NCBI GenBank assembly: GCA_964410965.1 | Contig: CAYPIY010000007.1 | Span: forward strand, 221,792-285,791 | Reading direction: 5' to 3' | DNA from: JBBIRG01 sp964410965 | Lineage (GTDB): Bacteria > CLD3 > SB21 > JBBIRG01 | Length of the DNA: 64,000 nt | In this document: positions 8,861 through 18,700 of the stretch, in pieces | Layout: each line of letters opens with the position of its first letter | How positions within the stretch are numbered: position 1 is the first letter of the stretch | Notes under the pieces: generated by a model | Told to the model about the DNA's origin: nothing | Database searches by the model: none | What the model saw: only the letters and a program-made list of their open reading frames with translations | Translations under genes and position numbers: made by a program

Positions 8861-9295
8861 TTGAAAATACTCATTCTTCAGGGGCCGAACCTGAACCTGC
8901 TCGGCGAACGCGAACCGGCCGTTTACGGAAAAGACACATTGGATGATATTCACAGGCTCATCCGGGAAACGTTTCCGGAAACTGAATTCACGTTTTACCA
9001 GTCTAATCACGAAGGCGCACTGATTGACAAACTGCACGAAGTCCGAAAAACCCATCAGGGTGCGGTGTTTAATCCCGGCGCATACACGCATTATTCGGTC
9101 GCCCTAAGGGATGCTGTTGCTTCGATTCAAATTCCTGTGATTGAAGTTCATCTGTCAAACATTTTCGCGCGCGAGGAATTCCGTAAACATTCGGTTGTAA
9201 CGCCGGTCTGCAAAGGCATGATCTGCGGGCTTGGAGCGAAGGGTTATGTTCTGGCGGTACGGGCTTTATCTTTAGCGCAAATTGACCTAAATTAA
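8861..9295 (+). CDS. aroQ: Type II 3-dehydroquinate dehydratase
   Basis: A 144-residue enzyme of the shikimate pathway (3-dehydroquinate to 3-dehydroshikimate), normally a cytoplasmic dodecamer. Family blocks are clear: GPNLNLLGER at the start, QSNHEGALIDKL, NPGAYTHYSVALRDA, EVHLSNIFAREEFRKHS and GLGAKGYVLA. The start is taken as TTG at 8861, because AAAGGGG sits 6 bp upstream and the family begins exactly at this KILILQGPN. A longer frame from an ATG at 8789 would add 24 AT-rich-coded residues with no family match. The gene stands alone, with no other shikimate gene in the window. Confidence 0.95.
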   Translation: MKILILQGPNLNLLGEREPAVYGKDTLDDIHRLIRETFPETEFTFYQSNHEGALIDKLHEVRKTHQGAVFNPGAYTHYSVALRDAVASIQIPVIEVHLSNIFAREEFRKHSVVTPVCKGMICGLGAKGYVLAVRALSLAQIDLN

Positions 9296-9392
9296 TACAA
9301 GAATTAAGCTGCAGAAGAAACTATGATTTTAATTTCATCTGCCCGACTTTCTGCAGGAAGAAGTCATTGACAATAAATCAGGAGGCGTACTT

Positions 9393-10628
9393 ATGAGAAA
9401 TTTTATGATGTTCGTAAGTGCATTCATCATCCTGAATGCGTGTGAAAAAAATAGTGATGGCGATGATTTATGTCAACTGCTCACTTTATCGGGAGGCGAT
9501 CCTGGTCTTAAATTAGATTGCCATGATGTAATCGCAGATTTGACAACTCAATACGACAATTTTGGCCGTATCACGGATATCATTTATGATATCCGGTGCA
9601 AGAATTCTTCCGAACACTACACCGGGCATGTGTGGAATATTCACCGCGATAGTCTGGGAAGCGTAATTTCTTATGACGCCACAATAAATGGCGACTCGTG
9701 CCATTTCGGACCTCCCTATGAACCTCCACCTCCTCCTACATCCGGTTGGACAAAACAAGCTTTCAGTTCAACAGCAAATTTATGGGATATTTTTTTTGTT
9801 GATGATTTAAACGGAACCGTTGTTGGAGACAGCGGAATAATCGGACGTACCACCAACGGCGGAAACACCTGGATCATCCAGCGAAAGGATGGCATGGGAT
9901 TTTTCAATCGCGTTTTCTTTATTAATTCAGCAGTCGGGTGGATTGTATCAACCCAGGGAAATGTTCTTAAAACAACCGATGGAGGAATAAACTGGTACAC
10001 CCAAAACAGCAATACTATAGAAAATCTGAATTGGTGTTATTTTAAAAATGAAGATTATGGATGGGCCGTCGGATTCAACGGAACACTCATTCGAACATTG
10101 AACGGAGGCTCGACGTGGACTGTACAAACGACCGGAGTCAATGATTTTTTATACAGCGTATATTTTCCTGTTTCGTCGACAGGTTATTGTGTCGGATGGA
10201 ACGGTACCATTATTAAAACCACCGATATCGGAAGTACGTGGTACTCATTATCCAGCGGTACCACCCAGTTTCTTCGATCCGTTCATTTTGAAAGCACTAC
10301 AACCGGTTTTGTATCGGGCGATAACGGCGCCATAATGAAGACCACCGATAACGGCGCTCATTGGTTTATGCAATCATCCGGAGTGTCTGTTTGGTTAAAC
10401 ACTATTTTCTTTCATGATGAATATACCGGTTGGGTAGTTGGTGCAACTGGTCATATTTTAAACTCTACAAACGGCGGAACACTTTGGAGCAAACAGCCTT
10501 CGGGCATCTCTGATGATTTATTTTCCGTTATTTTTATTACTTCTCAGACCGGATGGGTTTGCGGTGCCCATGGAACGATTCTAAAAACTACCAATGGGGG
10601 CCAACCGCTTGCTGAAAAAATCCGCTGA
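9393..10628 (+). CDS. Lipoprotein with Ycf48/HCF136-like beta-propeller repeats
   Basis: A 411-residue protein with a lipoprotein signal (lipobox ILNAC, Cys at residue 16), so it should be anchored in a membrane. After a short linker rich in Pro (PPPPP) come seven tandem units. Each ends in a T(T/L)(N/D)GGxTW-like motif (TTNGGNTW, TTDGGINW, TLNGGSTW, TTDIGSTW, TTDNGAHW, STNGGTLW, TTNGGQP) and carries a GW(I/A)V strand. This is the pattern of Ycf48-type / BNR-like seven-bladed propellers. In cyanobacteria Ycf48 helps assemble photosystem II, but non-photosynthetic bacteria have many such exported proteins of unknown role. The Shine-Dalgarno AGGAGG is strong. The protein has no T9SS sorting domain. 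Confidence 0.82.
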   Translation: MRNFMMFVSAFIILNACEKNSDGDDLCQLLTLSGGDPGLKLDCHDVIADLTTQYDNFGRITDIIYDIRCKNSSEHYTGHVWNIHRDSLGSVISYDATINGDSCHFGPPYEPPPPPTSGWTKQAFSSTANLWDIFFVDDLNGTVVGDSGIIGRTTNGGNTWIIQRKDGMGFFNRVFFINSAVGWIVSTQGNVLKTTDGGINWYTQNSNTIENLNWCYFKNEDYGWAVGFNGTLIRTLNGGSTWTVQTTGVNDFLYSVYFPVSSTGYCVGWNGTIIKTTDIGSTWYSLSSGTTQFLRSVHFESTTTGFVSGDNGAIMKTTDNGAHWFMQSSGVSVWLNTIFFHDEYTGWVVGATGHILNSTNGGTLWSKQPSGISDDLFSVIFITSQTGWVCGAHGTILKTTNGGQPLAEKIR

Positions 10629-10751
10629 TTTCGTAAAAAAAACTGAAAAAAATTAGACCTTAACACATGAAATGGATTCACAGAAAAATAGATTGAATTT
10701 TAATCTTTTGTTTCTTTTTTTTGATATCCGTGATTACTGGTTATGATGATC

Positions 10752-10874
10752 TCAACGGAAATTTCGATAATTAATATCAATATCTTTTTTAAACCCCGGA
10801 TATCCGTGATAGGCCACGGCATATCCCCCAACGATCATGTAGAGAACGTTATGCTTTTCGAGATTTGCCAAATC
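10752..10874 (-). pseudogene. Fragment of a minimal nucleotidyltransferase (relic)
   Basis: A 40-codon open stretch bounded by stops on both sides and without a start codon at its beginning. It reads LEKHNVLYMIVGGYAVAYHG, then YPGFKKDIDI. That is the GG...HG...DxD core of the small nucleotidyltransferases (AbiEii/DUF6036 type), which are often antitoxin or toxin partners in mobile defence modules. The upstream and downstream parts of the domain are absent, so it is a decayed fragment. The rest of the 551-bp gap (10629-11179) holds only the three hairpins listed below. I see nothing coding between 10629 and 10751 or between 10878 and 11009. Confidence 0.6.
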
Positions 10875-11009
10875 TCACCTATGAAATATTTGCCCTGAAT
10901 TCAAATGATACACTTGGCGGCTGGATTGTCTTGCGAAATCTGAAGATTGCGGCTACAGGATTTTTTAATAAAACCCCAAAATTTCGTTTCCAATAATTTC
11001 AATTCTGTA

Positions 11010-11025
11010 GCAACATTTATGTTGC
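11010..11025. repeat. Intergenic hairpin 1 (GCAACAT/ATGTTGC)
   Basis: A perfect 7-bp inverted repeat, GCAACAT and ATGTTGC, separated by TT. It is the first of three short-loop hairpins within 140 bp. There is no adjacent T-run, so it is not an intrinsic terminator. Confidence 0.6.
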
Positions 11026-11082
11026 GTATGTCAGATTTAACAATCTTTTTTGCATAGAATTGCGGCTCCGCTTTTGAACCCG

Positions 11083-11103
11083 TTCAATCCCGAAGGGATT
11101 GAA
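11083..11103. repeat. Intergenic hairpin 2 (TTCAATCCC-GAA-GGGATTGAA)
   Basis: A perfect 9-bp stem with a GAA loop. The arrangement 'CCC GAA GGG' is typical of dispersed intergenic palindromes in several FCB genomes. There is no T-run next to it. Confidence 0.65.
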
Positions 11104-11131
11104 TATCATTACAAAAAACAAGGCTCATCTC

Positions 11132-11148
11132 CGATGCCGGAGGCATCG
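11132..11148. repeat. Intergenic hairpin 3 (CGATGCC-GGA-GGCATCG)
   Basis: A perfect 7-bp stem with a GGA loop, 32 bp beyond the stop codon of thyX on its downstream side. It could protect the thyX mRNA 3' end, but it lacks a terminator T-run. Confidence 0.6.
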
Positions 11149-11179
11149 CACATTCATCCGGCGTTTTATGATCGCTTCC

Positions 11180-12097
11180 TCACCACGGAATATTAATATT
11201 CAGATTTCTCAGTTTTTCCTCTAATTCCTCCCGTTCGCGATTGCGTTTCAGGGTACCGGATTTGTCCAGGAGTCCGCGTTCCACGGCGTAAGCGACCGCT
11301 TTTTCCGGGCGGCCGGAACCGACGAGCCGGATGATCTCAAGTTCAATCCGCGACATCCGCTGGGATTCAAGACGGTAATCAAGGAACGCTTCCCACGTCA
11401 GCGGACACCACCGGCTCACGATTTCATTCCCGATGATCCCGGCGTAACAGCGGATTTCATACTGCGCGCTGGGATCCATTCTGAGATACAGAAAATGCAG
11501 GAGATTGTGCAGATCGATTTTCCAGTAGGCTTCCGTATAGGTTGACAGCGGAAGGTCTTTGCGGGCCTGTTCACGCGCGACGCCGGACGACAGCCGCTTG
11601 TCATACACCGACCGTATCTGCGACTGAAGCGCCGTTTCTTCGTCTGTCAGTTTTTTGCCCGTCGCAGCATCAAAGAAATCTTCGCTTCCCTGCTTGTTTT
11701 TCAGCGACTGTTTACGCCACTGATCGGGTTTCGTCCGCTGTGCTGAATCGATCGCGACGGAATAGCGCGTGGAATATTCGTTCACGTTTGCCGTACGGTG
11801 GCGGATCCACTGCCGCCAGGCGTCCATCGGTACGCGTATGTGAAATTTGATTTCGCACATCTCAAACGGCGTGGTATGCAGGTGCCGCATCAGGTAGCGG
11901 ATCAGCCCGCGGTCTTCATGCACCTGTTTGGTGCCGGCCCCGTACGACACCCGCGCCGCCTGAACGATCGCGGAATCGGAACCCATGTAATCGATCACGC
12001 GTACGAATCCGTCATCCAGCGCTTTGAATGTTTTTCCGAGGATGGCGTCCATGGCTTTGACGGACGCCCGCTTTATCTTTTCCGCCTTTTTGTTCAT
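11180..12097 (-). CDS. thyX: FAD-dependent thymidylate synthase ThyX
   Basis: A 305-residue flavin-dependent enzyme that methylates dUMP to dTMP with methylene-tetrahydrofolate, using NAD(P)H and FAD; it usually works as a tetramer. The ThyX signature RHRxxxxNxxSxRY is present as RHRTANVNEYSTRY at residues 99-112. The upstream HTTPFE block and the DLHNLLHFLYLR stretch in the second half also match the family. The protein is longer than the ~220-250 residues common in ThyX because of a basic C-terminal tail. The ribosome site before the ATG is weak. No classical thyA is seen in the window. An ACT-domain gene lies 90 bp upstream on the same strand. Confidence 0.95.
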   Translation of the reverse strand: MNKKAEKIKRASVKAMDAILGKTFKALDDGFVRVIDYMGSDSAIVQAARVSYGAGTKQVHEDRGLIRYLMRHLHTTPFEMCEIKFHIRVPMDAWRQWIRHRTANVNEYSTRYSVAIDSAQRTKPDQWRKQSLKNKQGSEDFFDAATGKKLTDEETALQSQIRSVYDKRLSSGVAREQARKDLPLSTYTEAYWKIDLHNLLHFLYLRMDPSAQYEIRCYAGIIGNEIVSRWCPLTWEAFLDYRLESQRMSRIELEIIRLVGSGRPEKAVAYAVERGLLDKSGTLKRNREREELEEKLRNLNINIPW

Positions 12098-12187
12098 AAA
12101 ATCCCGGTTGAAAAAATGATGACAGGTAATCCGCGGTATTCCGGATGATTTTCATTCCGGTTCGCGGCAAACCCCAGGTGCGCTTTA

Positions 12188-12637
12188 TTACACGCGGTGC
12201 ATCGACTTGAAAATGTCCTCATGCTGCGCGAGGACGCGGATGCCCAGTTTATCGGAAATCTTCGTCAGGTTCTCTTTGAGAATGCCGAACGGACAGATCG
12301 CGTTCTTGATGTCCACAATCATGATCAGCGTGAAAAACTCCTGCATGATTTTCTGGCTCAGGTCCTGGATGTCGCAGTTGCAGTCGGACAGCGTTTTTGT
12401 GATGCTGGCCAGCACGCCGGGCTGGTTCTTGCCGAACGCCGTGACGATGATCCGTCCTTCGGTGCGGTTCAGGTATTTGAACGCGCTCTGGTGCTCCTCG
12501 ACAGCCCCGCTTTGCTGGTCAATGCGCTTGATCGTCTCAAACACTATTTTTTTGACGATTTCATCATTCGCCGCCGGCCCGAGCTGGCGTATCGTTTCCT
12601 CAATGATCGACTTGACTTGTTCTTCGTGAACAGGCAT
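12188..12637 (-). CDS. ACT-domain protein (UPF0237-like)
   Basis: A 149-residue cytoplasmic protein. Residues ~1-58 are a helical extension (EEQVKSIIEETIRQL). Residues ~60-149 form an ACT domain of the UPF0237/GcvR-like kind: RIIVTAFGKNQPGVLASIT, then ISQ-like DLSQKIMQEFFTLIMIVDI. ACT domains bind small ligands, often amino acids, and regulate a partner. The ligand here is unknown, and the N-terminal extension is unusual for a family that is normally ~90 residues. It begins 18 bp after the stop of the histidine kinase gene, which suggests a shared transcript. Confidence 0.8.
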   Translation of the reverse strand: MPVHEEQVKSIIEETIRQLGPAANDEIVKKIVFETIKRIDQQSGAVEEHQSAFKYLNRTEGRIIVTAFGKNQPGVLASITKTLSDCNCDIQDLSQKIMQEFFTLIMIVDIKNAICPFGILKENLTKISDKLGIRVLAQHEDIFKSMHRV

Positions 12638-12655
12638 GGTAATCCTCCGGTATGG

Positions 12656-13897
12656 TTATGTCGTTTCCCTGATTTGTATCCGCATAATGGTCCCCTCTCC
12701 CGACTTGCTTTCTTTTACGAATATTTTCCCCTGGTGATAATCCTCCATGATCCGCCGTGCGAGGCTGAGTCCCAGTCCCCATCCGCGTTTTTTTGTGCTG
12801 TATCCGGGGCGGAATATGTTGTCTCGGTTCTTCAGCTCGATGCCGCGGCCGTTGTCCTCGATGTCAATCAGAATCCAGCCGCCGTTTTTGAATAGCGTGA
12901 CTCCGATGCGGCCGTCGCGGTTCTCGATCGAGTCGATCGCGTTCTTGATGACGTTTTCGGTCACCCAGTTGAACAGCAGCGCGTTGATTTCCGCGTTGGC
13001 CTCTTCGGGATAAGACTCTTCAAACCGGATCGTGTGTCCCAGCTGGGGTACGCGTTTGCGGAAATAATCCACGGTTTCCCTGATTTGCGGAACGATGTCC
13101 TGTTTTTTCAGGTCCGTAGTGGATCCGATCTGCGAAAACCGCGTTACGATCTTATCGAGCCGCTTCAGGTCTTCTTCGCTTTCGGCGAGGATGTTCAGCG
13201 ACCGTTCCCGCCCCTCGGATTCATGCTTCAGGAGTTCCACCCATCCCATCAGGGAGGAAAGGGGCGTGGCCATCTGATGGGCCGTCTCCTTCGCCATGCC
13301 GATCCAGATCATCCGCTGTTCGCTTCGCTTGATCGTGCTGAACCCGAAGTAGCCGATCAGGATGAACGCCCCGATGATCCCGATCTGCACAAACGGCAGC
13401 CATTCGATTTCGCGGATGATCCTCGTATCGGTGTCGTAATGGATGTAACCTAGAACTGTGTTTTCGTACAATATCGGGATCGGTTCGTTATCGGAGTCCA
13501 TATCGGCCAGGATCGCGCGGATCTGCTCGACATGATGAGGCCGGTTGCTGTCGCTGGGAATGTCCGGAATATTGCGCCATGACGACGGTTCCCCGTACGG
13601 ATCGGTATTGATGATCGGAAAATCGATGCGCCGGATGATCTCGTCGAAAACAAAACTGTACTCGGTATTGGCGTCCTCAAGCCCGATCCGGGCGATCATC
13701 TGGGTGTAAATTTTCACGATATGACGCGAGTCGTCACGCAGGCGTTCCACGATGTACTGGGTATAGAGCACGAACCCGAAAATGATCAATACGGCCAGAA
13801 TGAATAAGCCGCTCTTTATGTTCACCGTCTTCTGATAGGGATTCCGGATAACGGTTTTTCTCGTCGGGGTCGTGGCTGTAGGATTTTGCGCTGTCAT
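12656..13897 (-). CDS. Membrane sensor histidine kinase, orphan
   Basis: A 413-residue two-component kinase. One membrane span lies at ~residues 30-50 (GLFILAVLIIFGFVLYTQYI) and a second at ~175-197 (GIIGAFILIGYFGF), flanking an extracytoplasmic sensor region of ~120 residues. The H-box is AKETAHQMATPLSSL, with the phospho-accepting His. The ATPase core shows the N-box ENVIKNAIDSIE, the G1 box DIEDNGRGIE and the G2 box GWGLGLSLARRI. No HAMP, PAS or receiver domain is evident, and no response regulator gene is adjacent. It is followed by the ACT-domain gene, so it may sense or report the same metabolic signal; that link is inference. Confidence 0.9.
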   Translation of the reverse strand: MTAQNPTATTPTRKTVIRNPYQKTVNIKSGLFILAVLIIFGFVLYTQYIVERLRDDSRHIVKIYTQMIARIGLEDANTEYSFVFDEIIRRIDFPIINTDPYGEPSSWRNIPDIPSDSNRPHHVEQIRAILADMDSDNEPIPILYENTVLGYIHYDTDTRIIREIEWLPFVQIGIIGAFILIGYFGFSTIKRSEQRMIWIGMAKETAHQMATPLSSLMGWVELLKHESEGRERSLNILAESEEDLKRLDKIVTRFSQIGSTTDLKKQDIVPQIRETVDYFRKRVPQLGHTIRFEESYPEEANAEINALLFNWVTENVIKNAIDSIENRDGRIGVTLFKNGGWILIDIEDNGRGIELKNRDNIFRPGYSTKKRGWGLGLSLARRIMEDYHQGKIFVKESKSGEGTIMRIQIRETT

Positions 13898-14085
13898 CGG
13901 CAGAATGTTATAAAGTTTTTTTTTCTATGCAAATAAAATTCCGACATTTCAGTTCCGGATATGCCGGACTGAGTTTTTTTCAGTTCGTTCGGATGAAGGA
14001 TTGCCTTTCACGGATTTTCCGCACATTTTCTTTCCATGGAAAGAGCGGGAAAACCAAACCGGTTCTGGTCAATTTCAAAATGAAA

Positions 14086-15282
14086 TCACTTATCCGGACT
14101 CTCTTTTCGTGCGGATTTAATTCTCGAAAGGATCAGTGCGTTGGAAATGCTTCGCCCTGTGCCTTCTTCGGACTGAGTGACAAGTTTTTTTCCTGTCATC
14201 ATCGTCACCGAGCCGCCTCCGTCCAGGTTCACCGCCGACTCACATCCGATCCGGATCATGTACTCCGCGAGCTCCTCCAGGTTCAGCCCGCGGTTTACGG
14301 AAGCCGGGTCACCTTCGGCGCACAGCCAGTACATTTTCTTTTTCCCCGCCGAAATTCCAACGGCGGTCCTCGCGTATTTATCGCGGATGAACCCGAAGGC
14401 CGGCGAAGGGATACGCCGGATCATGTTTTTTCCCTGATGAACCAGCAGGGGATACCCGCCGATCAGTTCGCGAATGCGCCCGTAATCAGGCCGGCTACGG
14501 ACCATTACGGTGACTGGTTGCCCGGTTTTCAGCCTCCTCAGCACCGGACGCATCAGCTGTCCGTGGGTGGAAATAATGACCGTGGAATCCGTCAGCACGT
14601 TGTTGCCATAAACGCTGTCGGCCTGAAGGACAGTGCCGGTCATGGGCGCGCCGACTGAAAACCGTTCTGCGGAAAGAATCAGCTCGTCGCCGTATACGTT
14701 CGTGCCGGTACGGTTTCCGTAAAATGAATTATAAAGGACCGTTTCCCCGTTCAGCCGCGGACGGTTGAAACCATGAATGGGCAGGGTGTCCCGGCCCGAG
14801 ATCAGCGCGCCTTCGAACCGGACCTGCGCGATGAACGGCAGTCCCGGTTCCGGAATGCCGAATGCGAACCATGATTCCGCGGCGTCCTTCACGATTTTTC
14901 CGTCCTGAACCTGCGCTCCCGAGGGAATGCCTTCCAGCGAAAAAAAATCCCCGTTCACCGCGGCAACGACACTCCCCGGATCCGGCAGCCCCCGGACCAA
15001 TTCAGAAAGCGGCAAAGTGGTTCTCAGGCGTTTCCCGGCTTTCAGAGCGCTGATCCTGAGGTCTTTGCGGGACAAGTCCGCTTCGAGTACGTGAATCCGC
15101 GTCATGGAAACCGGATGCTGATACAGAGTATAGTTTACGCCATCGGTCAGTTCTTTCTTTTTTTTGATCTCTTCCTGCCGGCACGAAAGAACCGGTATGC
15201 CCGTAACGGATAAAAGAAAAACCAATCCCTGCAAATATTTTTTCAGTGTTGATTTGATCACGCGATTCCCACGTATGCTCAT
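14086..15282 (-). CDS. Phosphodiester glycosidase (NAGPA) family lipoprotein
   Basis: A 398-residue protein with a lipoprotein signal (lipobox PVLSC near residue 34) and a NAGPA-type domain (N-acetylglucosamine-1-phosphodiester alpha-N-acetylglucosaminidase, 'phosphodiester glycosidase'). Family blocks include AAVNGDFF at ~residue 118, a GGYP block at ~275, RTAVGIS, and VNLDGGGSVTMM towards the C-terminus. In bacteria these proteins act on exopolysaccharide or cell-wall phosphodiesters outside the cytoplasm. The domain is full length. The 230-bp gap upstream and the 188-bp gap downstream hold nothing I can name, and no neighbour explains its substrate. Confidence 0.87.
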   Translation of the reverse strand: MSIRGNRVIKSTLKKYLQGLVFLLSVTGIPVLSCRQEEIKKKKELTDGVNYTLYQHPVSMTRIHVLEADLSRKDLRISALKAGKRLRTTLPLSELVRGLPDPGSVVAAVNGDFFSLEGIPSGAQVQDGKIVKDAAESWFAFGIPEPGLPFIAQVRFEGALISGRDTLPIHGFNRPRLNGETVLYNSFYGNRTGTNVYGDELILSAERFSVGAPMTGTVLQADSVYGNNVLTDSTVIISTHGQLMRPVLRRLKTGQPVTVMVRSRPDYGRIRELIGGYPLLVHQGKNMIRRIPSPAFGFIRDKYARTAVGISAGKKKMYWLCAEGDPASVNRGLNLEELAEYMIRIGCESAVNLDGGGSVTMMTGKKLVTQSEEGTGRSISNALILSRIKSARKESPDK

Positions 15283-15512
15283 AACCTGAATTTCGCCATA
15301 AATAATGTTTTAATCAATCTTTTTGCGAAACGGAAAATCCTTTCCGTTCTTCCTTTTTTGTTTCGATTTGGCAGCCCGTTTCCCGATGGACGAGGCCCGC
15401 AAAAAATTATTTGATTGCATGAGAAGGGTGGAATTTTTAAATTGGGCTGGCTTATTGGCCTGACGTCTTCATTTTCTCAACCGGACACCGTCCGCAAAAT
15501 GATCGGCAAATC

Positions 15513-15776
15513 ATGGATATCACCTGGATCGGTTTACTGGGCGGAGCCCTGACCACCGCCGGATTCATACCTCAACTCATCAAAAGCATACGGACAAAAA
15601 AAATTGAGGACGTTTCTCTTTTCCAGCCTGTCGTGCTCCTCACCGGCATGGGATTCTGGATGGCCTACGGGATTTTTCTCTGTGACATCGCCATCATCCT
15701 TGCGAACGGGATTTCTTTTATCCTGAATGCATGGCTGGTCTTTCTGAAATACAAATATCAGTATAAATCCATATAA
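15513..15776 (+). CDS. SemiSWEET sugar transporter
   Basis: An 87-residue, three-helix membrane protein of the SemiSWEET/PQ-loop family, which dimerises to form a facilitative sugar transporter. The PQ motif lies in the first helix-loop (TTAGFIPQLIKSIRTK, residues ~15-30). The second helix contains GMGFWMAYGIF and the third ILANGISFILNAWLVF. Length and topology fit the family exactly. Start ATG at 15513. The A2M gene begins 12 bp after its stop, so the two are probably co-transcribed, although a functional link is not obvious. Confidence 0.92.
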   Translation: MDITWIGLLGGALTTAGFIPQLIKSIRTKKIEDVSLFQPVVLLTGMGFWMAYGIFLCDIAIILANGISFILNAWLVFLKYKYQYKSI

Positions 15777-15788
15777 CGGGAGATCAAA

Positions 15789-18700
15789 ATGAATCAGAAG
15801 TTTTTTCTCGGTTTTATGGCTCTGGCCATAATGATTTTATCCGCCGGCGCGTGGCTTCACGGGCCTGCCGCCGTTACGGGTGAACCCTCCGGCCGTGAAT
15901 TCATGGCGGCGGCTCAGTCGGGTGAGCTTCAGGTCGTGTCCGCCACACCCCAGGGGATCGTGGAGGATGTCGACCAGTTTTATTCCATCGTGGTGATTTT
16001 CAATAAGCCGATGGCCGCCTTGCAGGCATTGCCCGAAGGCGACGGGTCGGGACCGCTCGTGATCGATCCTCCCGTCGGCGGAAAATTCCGGTGGCAGGGT
16101 ACCAATACGCTGGTGTTCACGCCGTCTAAAAAACTCCCGCTCGCGTCCAGGTTTTCCGTAACGGTTCCCGCGGGAACAAAATCCGTTACCGGAGAAGCGT
16201 TAGGCCAAAGTTACCAATGGTCATTTGAAACCCAGCGCCCGAAGCTGATAAAATCATCGCTGAACGAAACCGCTTCGGGTATCAGCGTCACACCTGTATT
16301 TTATTTCCTGTTTAACCAGACCATGTCGCTGGCTGATATGCGCGGTAAAGTTAAGCTCACGGACAATTCGTCCGGGCGGACCGTTGCACTGAATATCAGC
16401 AAAGCCGATACGAACGACCTGAAAGAATACATTTCCAGGCATTATGACTATTATTACTACGATTACAACTCAATAGAAATCCAGTCCCAGATCAAAGACC
16501 GCGTTTATAAAGTCAAAACCGTTTCGGAACTGACACGATCAATGGATTATACGCTTGAGTTCATGCCCGGCCTCAGAGGAGAGGAAGGGAACCTGGGTAT
16601 GACCGAACCGAAGCGTTTTTATTTCTCCGTCCATGGCGCGCTTTCTGTGCTTGCATTCCATGAGCCTGTTCATCCCGGCGAATATTCTTCTGTCGAGTTT
16701 TCTAACCGCGTGGAAGCGGACGAACTGGAGAATAAGATTTCCGTCACACCGGCTGCTGAAATCCGTTATATCTACAATTCGTACTGGGACAATCCCAACA
16801 CGGTGAACATTCTGTTTGACCTGAAAGCTCAGACCCGTTATAAAATAAAGATCGACAAGTCACTGACCGACGAGTTCGGACAGGAACTCGGCAGCGTGTA
16901 CCAGAGTGAATTCATGACCGGCGATTACGAACCTGCGGTCACATTCCTTGGCGGCACCCATGTTGTCGAATCCTATCTGGGCCATATGTTTTACGCTTAC
17001 GCACGCAATCCCCAGCAGGTGGACCTGAAAATGGCCAGACTGGACCAGTCCAAACTGATAGAACTGAACCGCCACGACTGGACATGGTCGGAGACGCTGG
17101 AATTTATGTCCTGGGATTTTACATGGAATGGAATACCCCAGGTCGAGTCCAATCAGATGCAGCGTGTTCCGATTGATCTCGACCGCGCGCTGAAGCAGGA
17201 CAAAAGCGGCGTCGTGCTTGTCGAAATGAATCATCAGCCGTGGACCTATCCCCAGCGGGCGCTGATTCAGGTCACGGACATGAGTGTTACGGCTAAATTC
17301 TCCAGGCTGAACAATCTAATTCATGTCACTTCCCTGAAAGATGCGTCGCCCGTCGGCGGGGCGTTCCTTGAAATCCGTGACAACGAGGGAAACGTGAAGT
17401 GGACCGGACAGACCGACGCGGAAGGCTTCGCAAAAACCCCCGGATGGGAAGCCCTGGGCATACAGCCGGCCAGCGAATACTATGAACCCGTCCAGTGGGT
17501 CTTCGCACAGAAAGGCGACCAGAAGGCGTACGCGTATTCCGGCGAAACAATCGAACTGTACCGGTTCAACGTCAATTACAGCTGGGGCGCGCGGAGCACC
17601 GACAAGGTCGATTGCGACCTGTTCACCAACCAGGGCATCTACAGGCCGGGCGACAAGGTGCATATCAAGGGCATCACGCGTACCCTTACCCGGGACCAGT
17701 GGACGATCAATCCGAACCAGGCGATCGATCTGGAAATAAAAAACCCGGATTACGAAACCATTTACTCTAAGAAACTCATCCCCAACCGGTTCGGCGGCAT
17801 TACCATGGATTACACCATCGAGGAAAACGCGCCGCTGGGGTATTTTTCCATCACCGCTTCCGCCGGTGGACAGCATGTCGCTTCCGAAAGCTTCCAGGTG
17901 CAGGAATTCAAACCGGTCGAAACCGAGGTGACCGTACACACGGATAAAAAATCCTATGTGTGGAGCGAACAACTCGGGGCCACTTTCGACGCGCATTACC
18001 TTTTCGGCGCGCCGATGGGCAACAGCGCCATCCAGTACAGCGTGACGAGGAATTTCCTGGATTATTATCCTCCGGGCCATGACGGCTATTATTTCGGCAC
18101 GCTCAATGAGGAGGAATATTATTACCGGGGATACGGGTATCACGGGCATTCTTCCGTCCTGGTCAGCAAAACCGACAAAGTCAGCGCCCGGGGCCTGCTG
18201 GATTTCAGCCTGCCGCTGAATTCTCAGAATTACGCGGAAACATCCCAGCTCGTGATTGAAGGAACGGTGCAGGATAAAAACCGGCAGACGGTAAGCGGAC
18301 GCGCCTCCGTCATCGTTCATGCGGGGCAATTCTATATCGGCCTGAAACCCTCAACCACTTTTCACACGCAGGGAACGCCCCTTCCGCTGAATATCCTGAC
18401 CGTAACCCCTGAAGGCAAGAAAACCGGCAACCGGAAAGTGACCGTCCAGTTGGTCCGCAGGCAGTGGTTCTCGGCGCGGCAGAAAACCGAAGACGGGTCG
18501 TATGAATGGACCTCTCAGTCCCGGGATACGGTGGAATCCTCTCAAACGGTCACGACTACGGAGGATGAACTGGCGGTCAGTCTGAATCCCGTCTCGACCG
18601 GATATTATCTCGTAAAAGCCGCCTCGGAAGACAAGTACGGCAACACCATCCGTACAACCTGTTTCGTCTATGTGACCGGGTCCCAGTACACGGGCTGGAA

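Noticed and set aside
11010..11148. CRISPR-like array
   Set aside because: The three hairpins differ in sequence and spacing and contain no direct repeats.
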